Shown here: piece by piece, positions 1 to 9,547 of the stretch | Numbering within the stretch: the first letter of the stretch is position 1 | How the letters are laid out: the number at the start of each line of letters is the position of its first letter | Source: Kiritimatiellia bacterium | Lineage (GTDB): Bacteria > Verrucomicrobiota > Kiritimatiellia > CAIQIC01 > Lenti-01 | Reading direction: 5' to 3' | DNA: 55,650 nucleotides | Assembly: GCA_017527155.1 (NCBI GenBank) | Contig: JAFXQI010000043.1 | Span: 1 to 55,650, forward strand | Translations under genes and position numbers: made by a program | The notes under the pieces: generated by a model | The model's database searches: none | What the model was told of the DNA's origin: nothing | What the model saw: the letters and a program-made list of their open reading frames with translations, nothing else

Positions 1-1134
<1,134 letters not shown>

Positions 1135-1138
1135 TCCC

Positions 1139-1945
1139 GTGAACCCCTGGATTGCAGGCGCCCTCGGCTGGTGGCTCTTCCGCGGACCGCTCGGCGGCAT
1201 CATCGCCTTCCTCGGCGCCGCCTTCTGGAACGCCGCCAAGGCCAAGGAAAACCAGGGCGCTTCCCAGGGCGCCACCCGTCGTCCCCCTCCCCCGCCGCCC
1301 CCGCGCGGCGGCGCGGCGGGACGCGCCTCCGCCTCATCCGGCGACGACCCCGACCCCCGCTTCAGCTTCACCGTCAGCCTGATGGTCCTCGTCGCGGCCG
1401 TCATGATGGCCGACGGCCGGGCGAGCCGCGACGAACTCGGCGTCGTCAAGGCGTTCCTGCGGGACAACTTCGACGCCGACACCGCCCGCTCCTGCCTCCA
1501 GATCCTCAAGGGCCTGCTCGGCAAGACCTACAACGTCCCGCCCGTCTGCCGGCAGATCCGCCGGCACATGGACATCGCGAGCCGCCGCACCCTCCTGCAC
1601 CTCCTCTACGGCATCGCGTGGGCCGACGGCGCATTGCACCGCAACGAGAACGCCCTCCTGACCCAGATTGCCTTCGAACTGGGCATCCCCGCCGCAGAAG
1701 CCCGTTCCATCGCCGCGATGTTCGAGCGGCGCGGCCCCGACCCCGACGCCGACTACGCCATCCTCGGCGTCGCCTCGGACGCCACCGACGCCGAAGTCCG
1801 CACCGCCTACCGCCGCATGGCCCAGAAGCACCACCCCGACAAGGTCGCCCACCTCGGCCCCGACGTCCAGCGCGCCGCCACCGAAAAATTCCGCACCATC
1901 AACGAAGCCTGGGAACGCATCAAGAAATCCCGCGGCATCAAGTAG
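1139..1945 (+). CDS. djlA: DjlA-like J-domain co-chaperone (TM + TerB-like + DnaJ)
   Basis: 268-residue membrane-anchored co-chaperone expected to stimulate DnaK ATPase from the inner membrane. The N-terminus (about residues 1-33) is hydrophobic and glycine-rich, as in DjlA. A proline-rich linker follows (about 44-60), then a TerB-like helical domain (about 75-190, with the repeated pattern VMMADGRAS / AWADGALHRNE). The C-terminal J domain (about 200-268) carries the diagnostic HPD in KHHPDKV. The order TM-TerB-J matches DjlA. The start is a GTG 4 bp after the ahcY stop; no other good start precedes the hydrophobic segment. It converges on the gene at 1998. Confidence 0.85.
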   Translation: MNPWIAGALGWWLFRGPLGGIIAFLGAAFWNAAKAKENQGASQGATRRPPPPPPPRGGAAGRASASSGDDPDPRFSFTVSLMVLVAAVMMADGRASRDELGVVKAFLRDNFDADTARSCLQILKGLLGKTYNVPPVCRQIRRHMDIASRRTLLHLLYGIAWADGALHRNENALLTQIAFELGIPAAEARSIAAMFERRGPDPDADYAILGVASDATDAEVRTAYRRMAQKHHPDKVAHLGPDVQRAATEKFRTINEAWERIKKSRGIK

Positions 1946-1997
1946 ACCGTGCCGCCGGGTCCTCTTCGCCTGGAGATTTCCATTTCCCGGTTGAAAC

Positions 1998-2984
1998 CTA
2001 TCGCATCCGGTTTTTCCGCGCTTCCAGCGGCGCATTCAGCCACGCCCGGATGTCCGATTGCAGTTTCCGCGTCTCCGCATCCGGCTCCCGCTCCCCCAGC
2101 ACCCGTCTCAGCGCCTCCCAGAACGCCCTCTCCCGCTCCTCCCCCGCCCCCACGCTCACCCCCGCCCCGACCACTCGCGATATCAAGGGATTGTCGGGCT
2201 TTTCCCCCGTCTTTCTCCGCCTCCCCCGCCCCGGTTTCGGCGGCTGGATTCGCCGGATCGTCACCATCCGCATGATGCCCAGCTTCGACTCCACCGCCCG
2301 CACCAGCCGCGTCACCTTCGGATTCTCCTCCAGCAACCGCAGGAGCTTCGCCTTTGCCTTTTCCGCCGACGCCCGCTCGCCCCCCGAAAGCCCCGCAAGC
2401 CCTTCCGCCCCCTCCTCGCTGTCCGGAAGCAACCACTCCAGCGGGATGCGTGCATCCAGTCCCACCAGCTGGCGCAGCCGCGTCGCCAGTTTCTTGTAAT
2501 GCATCGCCGTCGAATATTTCACCGACGGAACCTTCTTCTTCATCCACCCTTTCAGACCCGGTTGACGTGCGCAGATGCGTTTCGCCCCGTTCCGGGCCTT
2601 CTTGAACACGAACCGTGAATCCAACGTCGGCTCCAAGTCCGCCAGACGCGAGCCGATGCGCAACCGGCCGTACAGCGTCCGCGGATCGGCCACCCACTCT
2701 TCTTCGATCTCCTCCGGCTCCGGCACTCCACGAAGCGAGACCACTTCCCGCGGCGCCGCCGGCACCACGACCTCCTGCGGCGCGACATGCCGCCGGAGCC
2801 GCGCCAGCAGCTTTCGCCCGCCATAGAAGGCGAGATGGAGCGCGATGGCGCCCGTGCACGCCACCAGCCCGATCGGCAGGAGGAGCTGGTCTTCGAGACG
2901 CGGGTGGCGCCGGTCGAGGCACGGAAGGAACAGTTCGCCGAGGCCTTTGAGATATCCGGGAGGGAAAAGAGGGGTTGCATTCAT
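1998..2984 (-). CDS. Unrecognised membrane-anchored basic protein
   Basis: 328-residue protein that I cannot assign to a named family. One membrane segment is visible at about residues 33-55 (LLLPIGLVACTGAIALHLAF). A predicted cytoplasmic part follows, rich in Lys and Arg, with conserved-looking blocks such as RFVFKKARNGAKRICARQPG and VPSVKYSTAMHYKKLATRL. An acidic, helical stretch (about 200-240) and a charged C-terminal third follow. The frame runs open far upstream (to 4763), but that part is the antisense shadow of the TIGR03790 gene. I chose the ATG at 2984 because it precedes the hydrophobic segment and lies 6 nt from a good -10 box. The basic body would suit nucleic-acid or phospholipid contact, but that is only a guess. 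Confidence 0.7.
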   Translation of the reverse strand: MNATPLFPPGYLKGLGELFLPCLDRRHPRLEDQLLLPIGLVACTGAIALHLAFYGGRKLLARLRRHVAPQEVVVPAAPREVVSLRGVPEPEEIEEEWVADPRTLYGRLRIGSRLADLEPTLDSRFVFKKARNGAKRICARQPGLKGWMKKKVPSVKYSTAMHYKKLATRLRQLVGLDARIPLEWLLPDSEEGAEGLAGLSGGERASAEKAKAKLLRLLEENPKVTRLVRAVESKLGIMRMVTIRRIQPPKPGRGRRRKTGEKPDNPLISRVVGAGVSVGAGEERERAFWEALRRVLGEREPDAETRKLQSDIRAWLNAPLEARKNRMR

Positions 2985-2990
2985 GTCGGC

Positions 2991-3019
2991 ATGATGCCCG
3001 CAACCCGCAGGGAATGCAA
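2991..3019 (-). promoter_or_regulatory. Sigma-70-like promoter of the gene at 1998-2984, probably leaderless
   Basis: On the minus strand TTGCAT (3014-3019), 17 bp, CATCAT (2991-2996), then 6 nt to the ATG at 2984. Transcription would start at or next to the start codon. No Shine-Dalgarno sequence is visible. Confidence 0.5.
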
Positions 3020-3137
3020 GGATTTTCCTTGATATCGCGGATGATTGGAGCGGAGGGGCATGGAGGAAGGATGAGGATGGTAGGGGCGGGAGAGGAACGG
3101 GGGGGGGGACGGGGAGGACGGCGTTGTCCGATTGCTC

Positions 3138-3166
3138 TTGTGTTCCGGGGGCAAAGCGGCTTAGAT
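3138..3166 (+). promoter_or_regulatory. Sigma-70-like promoter of the TIGR03790 gene, probably leaderless
   Basis: TTGTGT (3138-3143), 17 bp, TTAGAT (3161-3166), then 7 nt to the ATG at 3174. The upstream in-frame ATG at 3165 overlaps the -10 box itself, which argues for 3174 as the start. Confidence 0.55.
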
Positions 3167-3173
3167 GCCCGGC

Positions 3174-4910
3174 ATGAAGCATGACCTTTCCATCGGCCTG
3201 CATGCCGCCGCCGTCCTTTTCCTTGCACTGGTCCTGCCCGCCCGAGCGGGCGGCGGCCCTTACAACACCCTCTTCGTGGCCAATGCCAACAGCCGCGACT
3301 CCCGCCAGCTCGCCGCCCATTACGCCCGCATCCACGGCCTCCCCGAGGCCAACGTCTGCATGATCCACGCCGATCCCCACAAGCCGAGCATCCCCCTTGC
3401 CGACTTCGAGACATCCATCCGCCAGCCCATCCTCGACCACATCGCGCGCAACGGCCTTGCCGGGCAAATCCACTTCCTGGTGCTCGGCATGGACATCCCG
3501 ACGCGCGTCAACTACTTCAACTCCATCACCGCCGCCCTCTTCTACGGCTACAAGCCCAAGCCGCCCGACGCCCCGCAGTGCAACATCGCCCCCGATTCCG
3601 TCAACCAGTACTACGCCGCCGAGCGCGCCTACTCCGCCGCCGCCGGCTGGAACGCCACCAACATGCCCATCGTCTTCGCGCTGACGGCCCCCGACCTCAA
3701 GACCGCCAAGGCCGTCGTCGACCGCGCTGCCGAATCGCTCGCCTCTCCGCCGCCTGCGGACGCCCTGTTCTGCCTGCACGGCTCCGGCGACGCCGCCCGC
3801 AACGTCCGCCACCGCACCTACGCCCGCGCCGCCGCCCCCTTCGCCTGGAGCGGCGACGCCTCCGGCATCGACGTGCGCCTCGCTTCCACGGTGCCCCCCG
3901 ACCGTCCCGTCGCCCTGTACATGGGCGGCCTCGCCTACATCCCCACCAACTTTCCCGGCGCCCTCCGCTTCGCACCGGGGGCCATAGCCGACCACCTGAC
4001 GAGCTGCGGCGGCATGCTGCCCGATCCGTGCCTCAACCAGAGCACCGTCTGGGACTGGTTCCGCCTCGGCGCCACCGCCTCCTACGGGACTGTCACCGAA
4101 CCCTGCGCCTTCGAGGCGAAGTTCCCCGACCCGATGATCGCCTTCTGGTACCGCCGCGGATTCACGGCCGGCGAAGCCCTGGCCATGTCCGTCCGCAATC
4201 CCTACCAGGGCCTTTTCGCAGGCGACCCCCTTGCCGCGCCCTTCGCCCGGCCGCCTTCCGTGCAGATTCTCGCCCCCGAGCCGGGCGTCCGCACCGAAGG
4301 CCCTCTTTCGCTGGCGATTTCCATGACCGCCCATCCCGACGGCGGCGCGCCGCCCGTCTACCTCGACCTCTACATCGACGGCAAGTTCGTCCGCCCCGTC
4401 GTCCGTCCGCTGGCCCTCACGGGGAACGACCTGCTGGTGCGCGTCGGCGACCACACCTTCACCTACACCGTCGCCCCCGACGAAGACCTCTACCGTGCCG
4501 CGGCCGGTCTCGCCTGGGCCGTCAACAGCCGCGGCGGAGGAGCCATCAAGGCCCGTGCCGTCTCCGACCGCGTCGAACTGACCGTCCGCGACCCGCTCGA
4601 CCCCGCCACCGGTACCCCCCTGGAGGTCTCCGCCTCTGCCGAACGCGGCTTTGCCAAGTCCCTCAATCTCGGCATCCGCGCCGGCACGCCCCAGCTGGTC
4701 GTGGACGAGACCACGGGCGAAGGCCATACCTCGCTTTGCCTCCATCTCGGCAGTGTCTCCCACTACGCCTTCGACTATCCCCTGGACCTCTCATCCCTCT
4801 CCCCCGGTTCCCACGTCATCGGGCTTGTCGTCCGCGACGGTACCGCCGTCCAGGCCCAATCCTTGGCCGAACTCCAAGTCGAAGTCCTTCCCGGTTCCTC
4901 CGCCCCCTGA
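3174..4910 (+). CDS. TIGR03790 family secreted protein
   Basis: 578-residue exported protein of the TIGR03790 family, common in Planctomycetes, Verrucomicrobia and relatives; its function is unknown. A Sec signal peptide is clear (MKHD..., hydrophobic HAAAVLFLALVLPARA, cleavage near residue 25). The family core follows: an N-terminal YNTLFVANANSRDSRQLAAH block, then ANVCMI, FLVLGMDIPTRVNYF and the GxxPDPCLNQSTVWDWFRLGA region. From about residue 360 an immunoglobulin-like or bacterial surface domain seems to be appended (PEPGVRTEGPLSLAISM onward). The start at 3174 rather than 3165 is preferred because of the promoter position. It is transcribed alone and converges with sufU. Confidence 0.85.
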   Translation: MKHDLSIGLHAAAVLFLALVLPARAGGGPYNTLFVANANSRDSRQLAAHYARIHGLPEANVCMIHADPHKPSIPLADFETSIRQPILDHIARNGLAGQIHFLVLGMDIPTRVNYFNSITAALFYGYKPKPPDAPQCNIAPDSVNQYYAAERAYSAAAGWNATNMPIVFALTAPDLKTAKAVVDRAAESLASPPPADALFCLHGSGDAARNVRHRTYARAAAPFAWSGDASGIDVRLASTVPPDRPVALYMGGLAYIPTNFPGALRFAPGAIADHLTSCGGMLPDPCLNQSTVWDWFRLGATASYGTVTEPCAFEAKFPDPMIAFWYRRGFTAGEALAMSVRNPYQGLFAGDPLAAPFARPPSVQILAPEPGVRTEGPLSLAISMTAHPDGGAPPVYLDLYIDGKFVRPVVRPLALTGNDLLVRVGDHTFTYTVAPDEDLYRAAAGLAWAVNSRGGGAIKARAVSDRVELTVRDPLDPATGTPLEVSASAERGFAKSLNLGIRAGTPQLVVDETTGEGHTSLCLHLGSVSHYAFDYPLDLSSLSPGSHVIGLVVRDGTAVQAQSLAELQVEVLPGSSAP

Positions 4911-5040
4911 TTGCTGCCGTCGGCCCGCGGCGGTCTCGGGCCCCTGAGCACGAACTGGCCGTTCCATCGTTGTTTTGTCTTCCAGTTGGTGGCAGGACGA
5001 GCTCTCAGAGCGAGGCGTTCCGGCCTCTTCCCCATGCGAT

Positions 5041-5475
5041 TCAAGCGGGGCGACTGGATGCCAGAGCACGCCGGAGGGCGGTCCAGGGGAGGCGGGCGCA
5101 GTGGAGGCGGGAGGGGTAGGCGGCGATGCCGTCGAGGATGCGGAAGTCGCCGCCGAGGGGGGTGAAGTCGCCGGAGGAGAGGCAGCGCTCGAAGGCGTCG
5201 GCGAGAGGGAGGAGGGCGTCGCGGGGACGGCCGGCGCAGGCGGTGGCGGCGAGGGAGGCGGAGGCCTTGCATACGGCGCAGCCGCGGGTGCGGTGCTCCA
5301 GGCGGGCCAGGGTATCGCCATCCCAGACGAGGCGGAGGCGGATTTCGTCACCGCAGAGGGGGTTGTCGGCGGTGGCGTCGGCGGCGTCGGCGGGAATGTC
5401 GGCGGCTCCGGCGGGGGCCCGGGCGAGGGCGGCGAGGCGGGCGTTGCAGAGGGAGGGGGCGGAGGGAGCGGTCAT
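5041..5475 (-). CDS. sufU: SufU-type Fe-S cluster assembly protein
   Basis: 144-residue zinc-dependent sulfur acceptor/scaffold that takes persulfide sulfur from SufS in the cytosol. It is SufU rather than full IscU: NPLCGDE gives the first Cys and the Asp (C41, D43), RGCAVCKASASL gives C66, and the C-terminal LHCARLPWTAL gives C126. The spacing almost matches Bacillus subtilis SufU (C41, D43, C66, C128). The ATG overlaps the sufS stop codon by ATGA, so translation is coupled. The larger frame reaching 5613 is a shadow of sufS. SufBCD genes are not in the window. Confidence 0.9.
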   Translation of the reverse strand: MTAPSAPSLCNARLAALARAPAGAADIPADAADATADNPLCGDEIRLRLVWDGDTLARLEHRTRGCAVCKASASLAATACAGRPRDALLPLADAFERCLSSGDFTPLGGDFRILDGIAAYPSRLHCARLPWTALRRALASSRPA

Positions 5476-6704
5476 GGGGCGAAGGCTTCCTTTGCGGCGC
5501 GCACGCCGTCGGCGAGGGCGGCGACTTCGGCGGCGGTGTTGCAGGGGGCGAAGCTGGCGCGCACGACGGGTCCCCCGACCACGGTGCGCAGGAGCGGCTC
5601 GGCGCAGAGCCATCCGGCGCGCACGGCGACGCCGCGTTCGTCGAGCGCCTGGGCGACATCGTGCGGGTGGACGCCGTCAAGGGTGAACGACACGATGGAG
5701 GCGGCGTCCGGCGCGCTGCGGAGCGTCACGCCGGGGATGGCGGCGAGGGCGCGGCGGGCGGCGGCGGCGAGGGCGCGCACGTGGTCCCCGGCGCCGGGCG
5801 GCAGGGCGCCGATCCAGCGGATGGCGGCGGCGAGTCCGACGGCCCCGGCGGCGTTCGGGGTACCGGCCTCGAAACGCCACGGGATGTCCGTCCATGCGGC
5901 GCGCCCGTCGGCCTCCACGCGGTCGACCATCTCGCCGCCGAGGATGACGGGCTGCATGGCGCCCAGGCATTCGCGCCGTCCCCACAGGACGCCGGTCCCG
6001 GTTGGGCCATACATCTTGTGGGCGGAGAAGACGGCGAAGTCGCATCCGGCTCCGGCCACCCGCAACGGCGCGTGGGCGATGCCCTGCGACGCGTCGAGCA
6101 GCAGGCGGGCGCCGACGCCGTGCGCGGCCTCCGCGAGCGCGGCGGGATCGTTGGCGGCGCCGGTGGCGTTGGACACCCACGTGGCGGCCAGCCAGCGGGC
6201 GCGTCCGGGCGTGGCCAGCGCGCGGAAGGCGTCGAGGTCGGCGCGTCCGTCGGGACGCAGGGGCAGCACGCGGAAAGCGGCCCCGGTCTCGCGCGCGGCC
6301 CGCGCCCAGGGGAGGAAATTGGAGTGGTGTTCGGCGAGCGTCACCCATACCTCGTCGCCGGGCCGCAGCGACGGCCGCACGAGCCCCTCGACCGCGAGAT
6401 GGATGGCCGCCGTCGCCCCCGGTGTGAACACGATCTCCTCCGCGGCCCCCGCGCCCACGAACCGGGCGACCTCCGCGCGCGCCCCCTCGTAGGCGGCGGT
6501 GGCCTCGGCCGCGAGGCGGTGCACTCCGCGCCGCACGTTGGCGTTGTGGTGGCGCAGGAAGTCGTCCATGGCGGCGATGACGCACTCGGGCCGCTGGGTG
6601 GTGGCGGCGTTGTCGAGCCACGCGATGCCGCGCGAAGCGTACGCGAAACCGCGCCGCACCGCGGCTGCCGTACCGTCGTCTGGATGAGCCACCTGCATTG
6701 CCAT
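5472..6704 (-). CDS. sufS: SufS cysteine desulfurase
   Basis: 410-residue PLP-dependent group II cysteine desulfurase that moves sulfur from cysteine to SufU. The N-terminus has WLDNAATTQRP, and the PLP region has AEHHSNFLPW (H126). The Schiff-base lysine is K230 in FSAHKMYGPTGTG. The catalytic cysteine loop is RAGWLCAEP (C367); the usual family form is RAGHHCAQP, so the residues before the Cys differ but the Cys is kept. The ATG at 6704 has AAAGG just upstream; another ATG lies 6 bp inside. It is the first gene of a sufS-sufU operon divergent from the 6740 operon. Confidence 0.93.
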   Translation of the reverse strand: MAMQVAHPDDGTAAAVRRGFAYASRGIAWLDNAATTQRPECVIAAMDDFLRHHNANVRRGVHRLAAEATAAYEGARAEVARFVGAGAAEEIVFTPGATAAIHLAVEGLVRPSLRPGDEVWVTLAEHHSNFLPWARAARETGAAFRVLPLRPDGRADLDAFRALATPGRARWLAATWVSNATGAANDPAALAEAAHGVGARLLLDASQGIAHAPLRVAGAGCDFAVFSAHKMYGPTGTGVLWGRRECLGAMQPVILGGEMVDRVEADGRAAWTDIPWRFEAGTPNAAGAVGLAAAIRWIGALPPGAGDHVRALAAAARRALAAIPGVTLRSAPDAASIVSFTLDGVHPHDVAQALDERGVAVRAGWLCAEPLLRTVVGGPVVRASFAPCNTAAEVAALADGVRAAKEAFAP

Positions 6705-6731
6705 TGCCCTTTCGCGCCATCATGCTACAAT
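6704..6731 (+). promoter_or_regulatory. Promoter of the 6740-9374 operon, probably leaderless
   Basis: TTGCCC (6704-6709), 16 bp, TACAAT (6726-6731), then 8 nt to the ATG at 6740. It overlaps the divergent sufS promoter, so the two operons may compete for RNA polymerase. Confidence 0.5.
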
Positions 6732-6747
6732 CCCGCGCCATGCGCAA
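6719..6747 (-). promoter_or_regulatory. Promoter of sufS-sufU
   Basis: On the minus strand TTGCGC (6742-6747), 17 bp, CATGAT (6719-6724), then 14 nt to the sufS ATG, with AAAGG between. It lies back to back with, and overlapping, the promoter for 6740. Confidence 0.4.
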
Positions 6748-7051
6748 GAACATCGGCTGGCCGGAAACCTTCGACGGCGTGCCCCACGAAATCCGAGTGC
6801 TGTTCGACGGAGGCGAACGCATCCTCTGGCGCCGCAAGGCCGGCCGCCACGACGAGTGGCATCCCTTCGAGCCCACCGCCGACCAGTGGCGGACCCTCGT
6901 CGAAAAGGTCCACGCCCGCTACGTCCGCCGCCAGGCCCCCTACAAGGACCTCCAGCGCGTCGAACGCCTCGCCGCCGAAGCCGCCCGCCGCGCCCCGTCC
7001 TTCCCCTCCCCCGCCGCCGCCGATCCCCCCTCCCCCGCCGCCCCCCGATGA
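6740..7051 (+). CDS. Small hypothetical protein, first gene of a membrane operon
   Basis: 103-residue soluble, charged protein with no recognised domain. It begins MRKNIGWPETFDG, has a central EIRVLFDGGERILWRRK strand-like part, and a helical, basic second half (residues 50-85) that ends in a Pro/Ala-rich low-complexity tail. Residues before the ATG at 6740 (an in-frame ATG at 6698) are unlikely to be translated because they precede the -10 box. Its stop overlaps the next gene's ATG by ATGA, so it is tightly coupled to the permease. Confidence 0.7.
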   Translation: MRKNIGWPETFDGVPHEIRVLFDGGERILWRRKAGRHDEWHPFEPTADQWRTLVEKVHARYVRRQAPYKDLQRVERLAAEAARRAPSFPSPAAADPPSPAAPR

Positions 7052-8508
7052 CCGGCGTCCTCGCCATGATGCGCGCCTCCCTGCGCATCCACCTGCGCTC
7101 CCGGCTGGCCCTGCCGATGCTGCTGGCGGTGCTGGCGGCCGACGTCGCGCTCCCGCTGGCCATCCGCGGCGACGGCACCCTCGAAGGCCTGATCCGCCTC
7201 CACCTGACCTACACCCTCGGGCTGGCATCCTTCCTGCTCGGCCTCTTTTCCCTGTGGGCGGGCTGCGGCGGCATATCGCGCGAAGCCGAGACCCGCACCC
7301 TCCAGCTGCTCGTGACCAAACCCGTCCCGCGCCTCTCCATCTGGCTCGGCAAATGGTTCGCCCTGCTCGTCCTCGACGCCGTCCTCCTGGCCGTCGCGCT
7401 CGCCGCCTCCGCCGCGACCCTCCATTGCCGCATCCAATCCCCCGCCTTCACCGACGCCGACCGCGCCACCACCCTCCCCATCGCCCTCACCTCCCTCACC
7501 AGCCTCCACCCCGACCTCCCCGACGTCTCGGCGACCGTCGAAGCCGACCTCGGACGCCTGCGCGCCGAAGGCCGCCTCCCCGACCTCCCCGAAAAAACCA
7601 TCCGCGCCCAACTGCGCCATGCCGCCCTCGTCCGTGCGAACACCATCCATCCCGGGGCCGAGCACCTCTGGACCTTTACCCCGCCGCCGCACATCCCCCG
7701 CGACGCCCCCGCGTGGATGCAATTCCACTGCGACACCTCCGCGTTCGGCGTCTCCGAAACCGCCATCTACTGCTACCCCGGCAGCCTCGTTGCCGCCATC
7801 GCCCGCAGTCTCGACATTTCGCCCACCTGGCAACCCACCCCCATCGTCACCGGCATACCCGCTCTCCACCCGACTCCCCAACAACTGGACGCCTTCGCCG
7901 ACCCCCGTTCCGGCATCTTCTCCCTCACCGTGAAAAACGCCGACCCCGCCCATGCCACCCTCTTCTTCGACCCCGACGACGGCGTCGTCCTGCGCGTCCG
8001 CACCGGCAGCTTCGCGGGCAACTACCTCCGCGCCGCCCTCCTCCTCTACGGCCGCCTCGCCCTCCTCGCCGCCGTCGGCCTCGCGCTCGGGACCTTCTTC
8101 TCCACGCCCGTCGCCGCCTTCGCCTCCGTCGTCCTGCTGCTGCTCCTGCAGCTGTCCGGCTTCATCGGCGGCGCCGCGCAGGCCGACCGCGCCGTGTTCG
8201 TCGCCAACGTCGCCCCCTTCGGCGCCCACGTCCACGCCGACGACGCCGAAACCGAAGCCGCCCCACCCACCCCCCTCGCCCGCGCCGCCGCCACCGCCCT
8301 CTACTGGCTCTACCGCGGCACCTGGGCCTGCATCCGCCCCCTGATGGACGACGACGCCATCGACCGCCTCGCCACCGCCACCGCCATCCCCTCGCGCGAA
8401 GTCGCCTCCTCCCTCCTCCGGCGCGTCCTCCTCCTCCCCCTCCTCCTCGGCCTCCTCTCCGCCGCCGTCCTCTGCTCCCGCGAATGGGCCCTCCCCGCCG
8501 AAAGCTGA
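7048..8508 (+). CDS. ABC-2-type membrane permease-like protein
   Basis: 486-residue inner-membrane protein resembling ABC-2 permeases of the NosY/gliding-export kind. Two N-terminal membrane helices (about residues 20-40 and 52-76) lead into the typical ISREAETRTLQLLVTKPVPR loop and a third helix (about 108-130). A large periplasmic-looking region of about 200 residues follows. C-terminal helices lie at about 330-375 and near 465. The start is an ATGA overlap with the preceding gene, and the frame is open further upstream only as a shadow. No ATP-binding subunit is adjacent. The partner ATPase must be encoded elsewhere or be absent. Confidence 0.75.
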   Translation: MTGVLAMMRASLRIHLRSRLALPMLLAVLAADVALPLAIRGDGTLEGLIRLHLTYTLGLASFLLGLFSLWAGCGGISREAETRTLQLLVTKPVPRLSIWLGKWFALLVLDAVLLAVALAASAATLHCRIQSPAFTDADRATTLPIALTSLTSLHPDLPDVSATVEADLGRLRAEGRLPDLPEKTIRAQLRHAALVRANTIHPGAEHLWTFTPPPHIPRDAPAWMQFHCDTSAFGVSETAIYCYPGSLVAAIARSLDISPTWQPTPIVTGIPALHPTPQQLDAFADPRSGIFSLTVKNADPAHATLFFDPDDGVVLRVRTGSFAGNYLRAALLLYGRLALLAAVGLALGTFFSTPVAAFASVVLLLLLQLSGFIGGAAQADRAVFVANVAPFGAHVHADDAETEAAPPTPLARAAATALYWLYRGTWACIRPLMDDDAIDRLATATAIPSREVASSLLRRVLLLPLLLGLLSAAVLCSREWALPAES

Positions 8509-8513
8509 CCCCC

Positions 8514-9374
8514 ATGCCCTCTCCCTTCCAAAAAATCACCGCACTTTTTCCTTCTTCCTTCTTCCTTCTTGCTTCCCTTTTCCTCTTCGCCTTGTCCGGC
8601 GCCACCTCCCGCCTCCTCCTCTCCGCCCGCGACCGCGACGGCCTGACCCAGGCCCCGGCCCTCGAAAACCTCCCGCCCGAAGCCGCCTTCACCACCGTCG
8701 CCCTCGGCGGATTCCGCGGCATCCTGGCCGACCTCCTCTGGATGCGCGCCGGGCGGCTCCAGGACGAAGGCCGCTTCTTCGAACTCGCCCAGCTCTCCGA
8801 CTGGATCGCGCGCCTGCAACCCCGCTCCCCGGCCATCTGGGCCTACCACGCCTGGAACATGGCCTACAACATCCCGGCGCTGATGCCCGACCCCGCCGAC
8901 CGCTGGCGCTGGGTGCAGACCGGCATTTCCCTTCTCCGCGACGACGGCATGTCGCTGAACCCCGGCTCCGCGCGCCTCCACCGCGAACTCGCCTGGCTCT
9001 ACCTCCACAAACTCGGCACCGACGACGACTCCTCCGCCCCCTACTACCGCGCCCAGTTCGCCAAAGCCCCTCCATCCCTCCCCGACCCCGCCCTCCGGTC
9101 CGCCCTCGACGCCCGCTTCGGCGGCCTCGACTGGACCCTCCCCCAAGCCCACGCCATCTACTGGGCAACCGCCGGCCTCCCCTACGCCCGCACCGACTTC
9201 GACGACCTCGCCCTCCGCCGCATCGTCTACCAGTCCCTCTTCCAGCTCCTCGCCGCCGGCCACCCCGAATACCGCCTCCCCACCCTCGCCTACCTCCGCG
9301 AAACCGCCACCCGCCACCCCACCGCCCCCGCCCTCCCCGACCTCATCCGGGCCCTCTCCTCCCCTCCCCCATAA
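8514..9374 (+). CDS. Membrane-anchored TPR-like hypothetical protein
   Basis: 286-residue protein with an N-terminal signal anchor (about residues 11-30, FPSSFFLLASLFLFALSG). A helical repeat-like body follows, including GGFRGILADLLWMRAGRLQ, FFELAQLSDWIARLQP and WAYHAWNMAYNI. The alternating helices and WxxHxWNxAY pattern suggest TPR-like packing. It starts 5 bp after the permease stop, so it is probably the partner of that export-like protein. The signal-anchor codons contain three perfect copies of a 7-bp repeat (8550-8570). Function unknown. Confidence 0.7.
   Translation: MPSPFQKITALFPSSFFLLASLFLFALSGATSRLLLSARDRDGLTQAPALENLPPEAAFTTVALGGFRGILADLLWMRAGRLQDEGRFFELAQLSDWIARLQPRSPAIWAYHAWNMAYNIPALMPDPADRWRWVQTGISLLRDDGMSLNPGSARLHRELAWLYLHKLGTDDDSSAPYYRAQFAKAPPSLPDPALRSALDARFGGLDWTLPQAHAIYWATAGLPYARTDFDDLALRRIVYQSLFQLLAAGHPEYRLPTLAYLRETATRHPTAPALPDLIRALSSPPP
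8550..8570 (+). repeat. Heptamer tandem repeat (CCTTCTT)x3 in the start of the 8514 gene
   Basis: Three perfect copies of CCTTCTT follow one another at codons 13-19. Because the unit is 7 bp, gain or loss of one copy would shift the frame. Three copies is short for an active contingency locus. Confidence 0.7.
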
Positions 9375-9512
9375 GCGTCTGGCCGGGGGGCCCCCGTGCC
9401 GCCCTTCCCCGTCCCCCTTCCCGCCCCCGTCCGCTTCACATTTGAGATTATGGAAAACCTCCACATTTTCCCACATTCATCCCCCATTCCCCCTCCCATG
9501 AAAAATCACCCC
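9324..9512 (+). repeat. Imperfect direct repeat, copy A (upstream of the radical SAM gene)
   Basis: It begins in the last codons of the 8514 gene (GCCCCCGCCCTCCCCG...CTCATCCGG) and ends near CCCATGAAAAA. Its best conserved block is GAGATTATGGAAAACC at about 9445. Copy B lies at 10884-11043 on the other side of the radical SAM gene. I judge the two about 75-80% identical by eye, with indels. Confidence 0.65.
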
Positions 9513-9547
9513 ATCCGCCCTCCGTATCCGACCTCCGAAACCCGCTC

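Noticed and set aside
1998-4763. A 921-codon minus-strand frame
   Set aside because: The part beyond 2984 is antisense to the TIGR03790 gene and is Gly/Val-rich, low-complexity shadow coding. Only the 3' third is a real gene.
4911-5040. A possible small repeat or terminator between the TIGR03790 gene and sufU
   Set aside because: GAGCTCTCAGAGC gives only a weak hairpin with no T-tract, and I cannot show a second copy.
5661-8513. A long plus-strand frame running into the 8514 gene
   Set aside because: It is Arg/Pro-rich and antisense to sufS, then out of frame with the permease gene. Only the part from 8514 is real.
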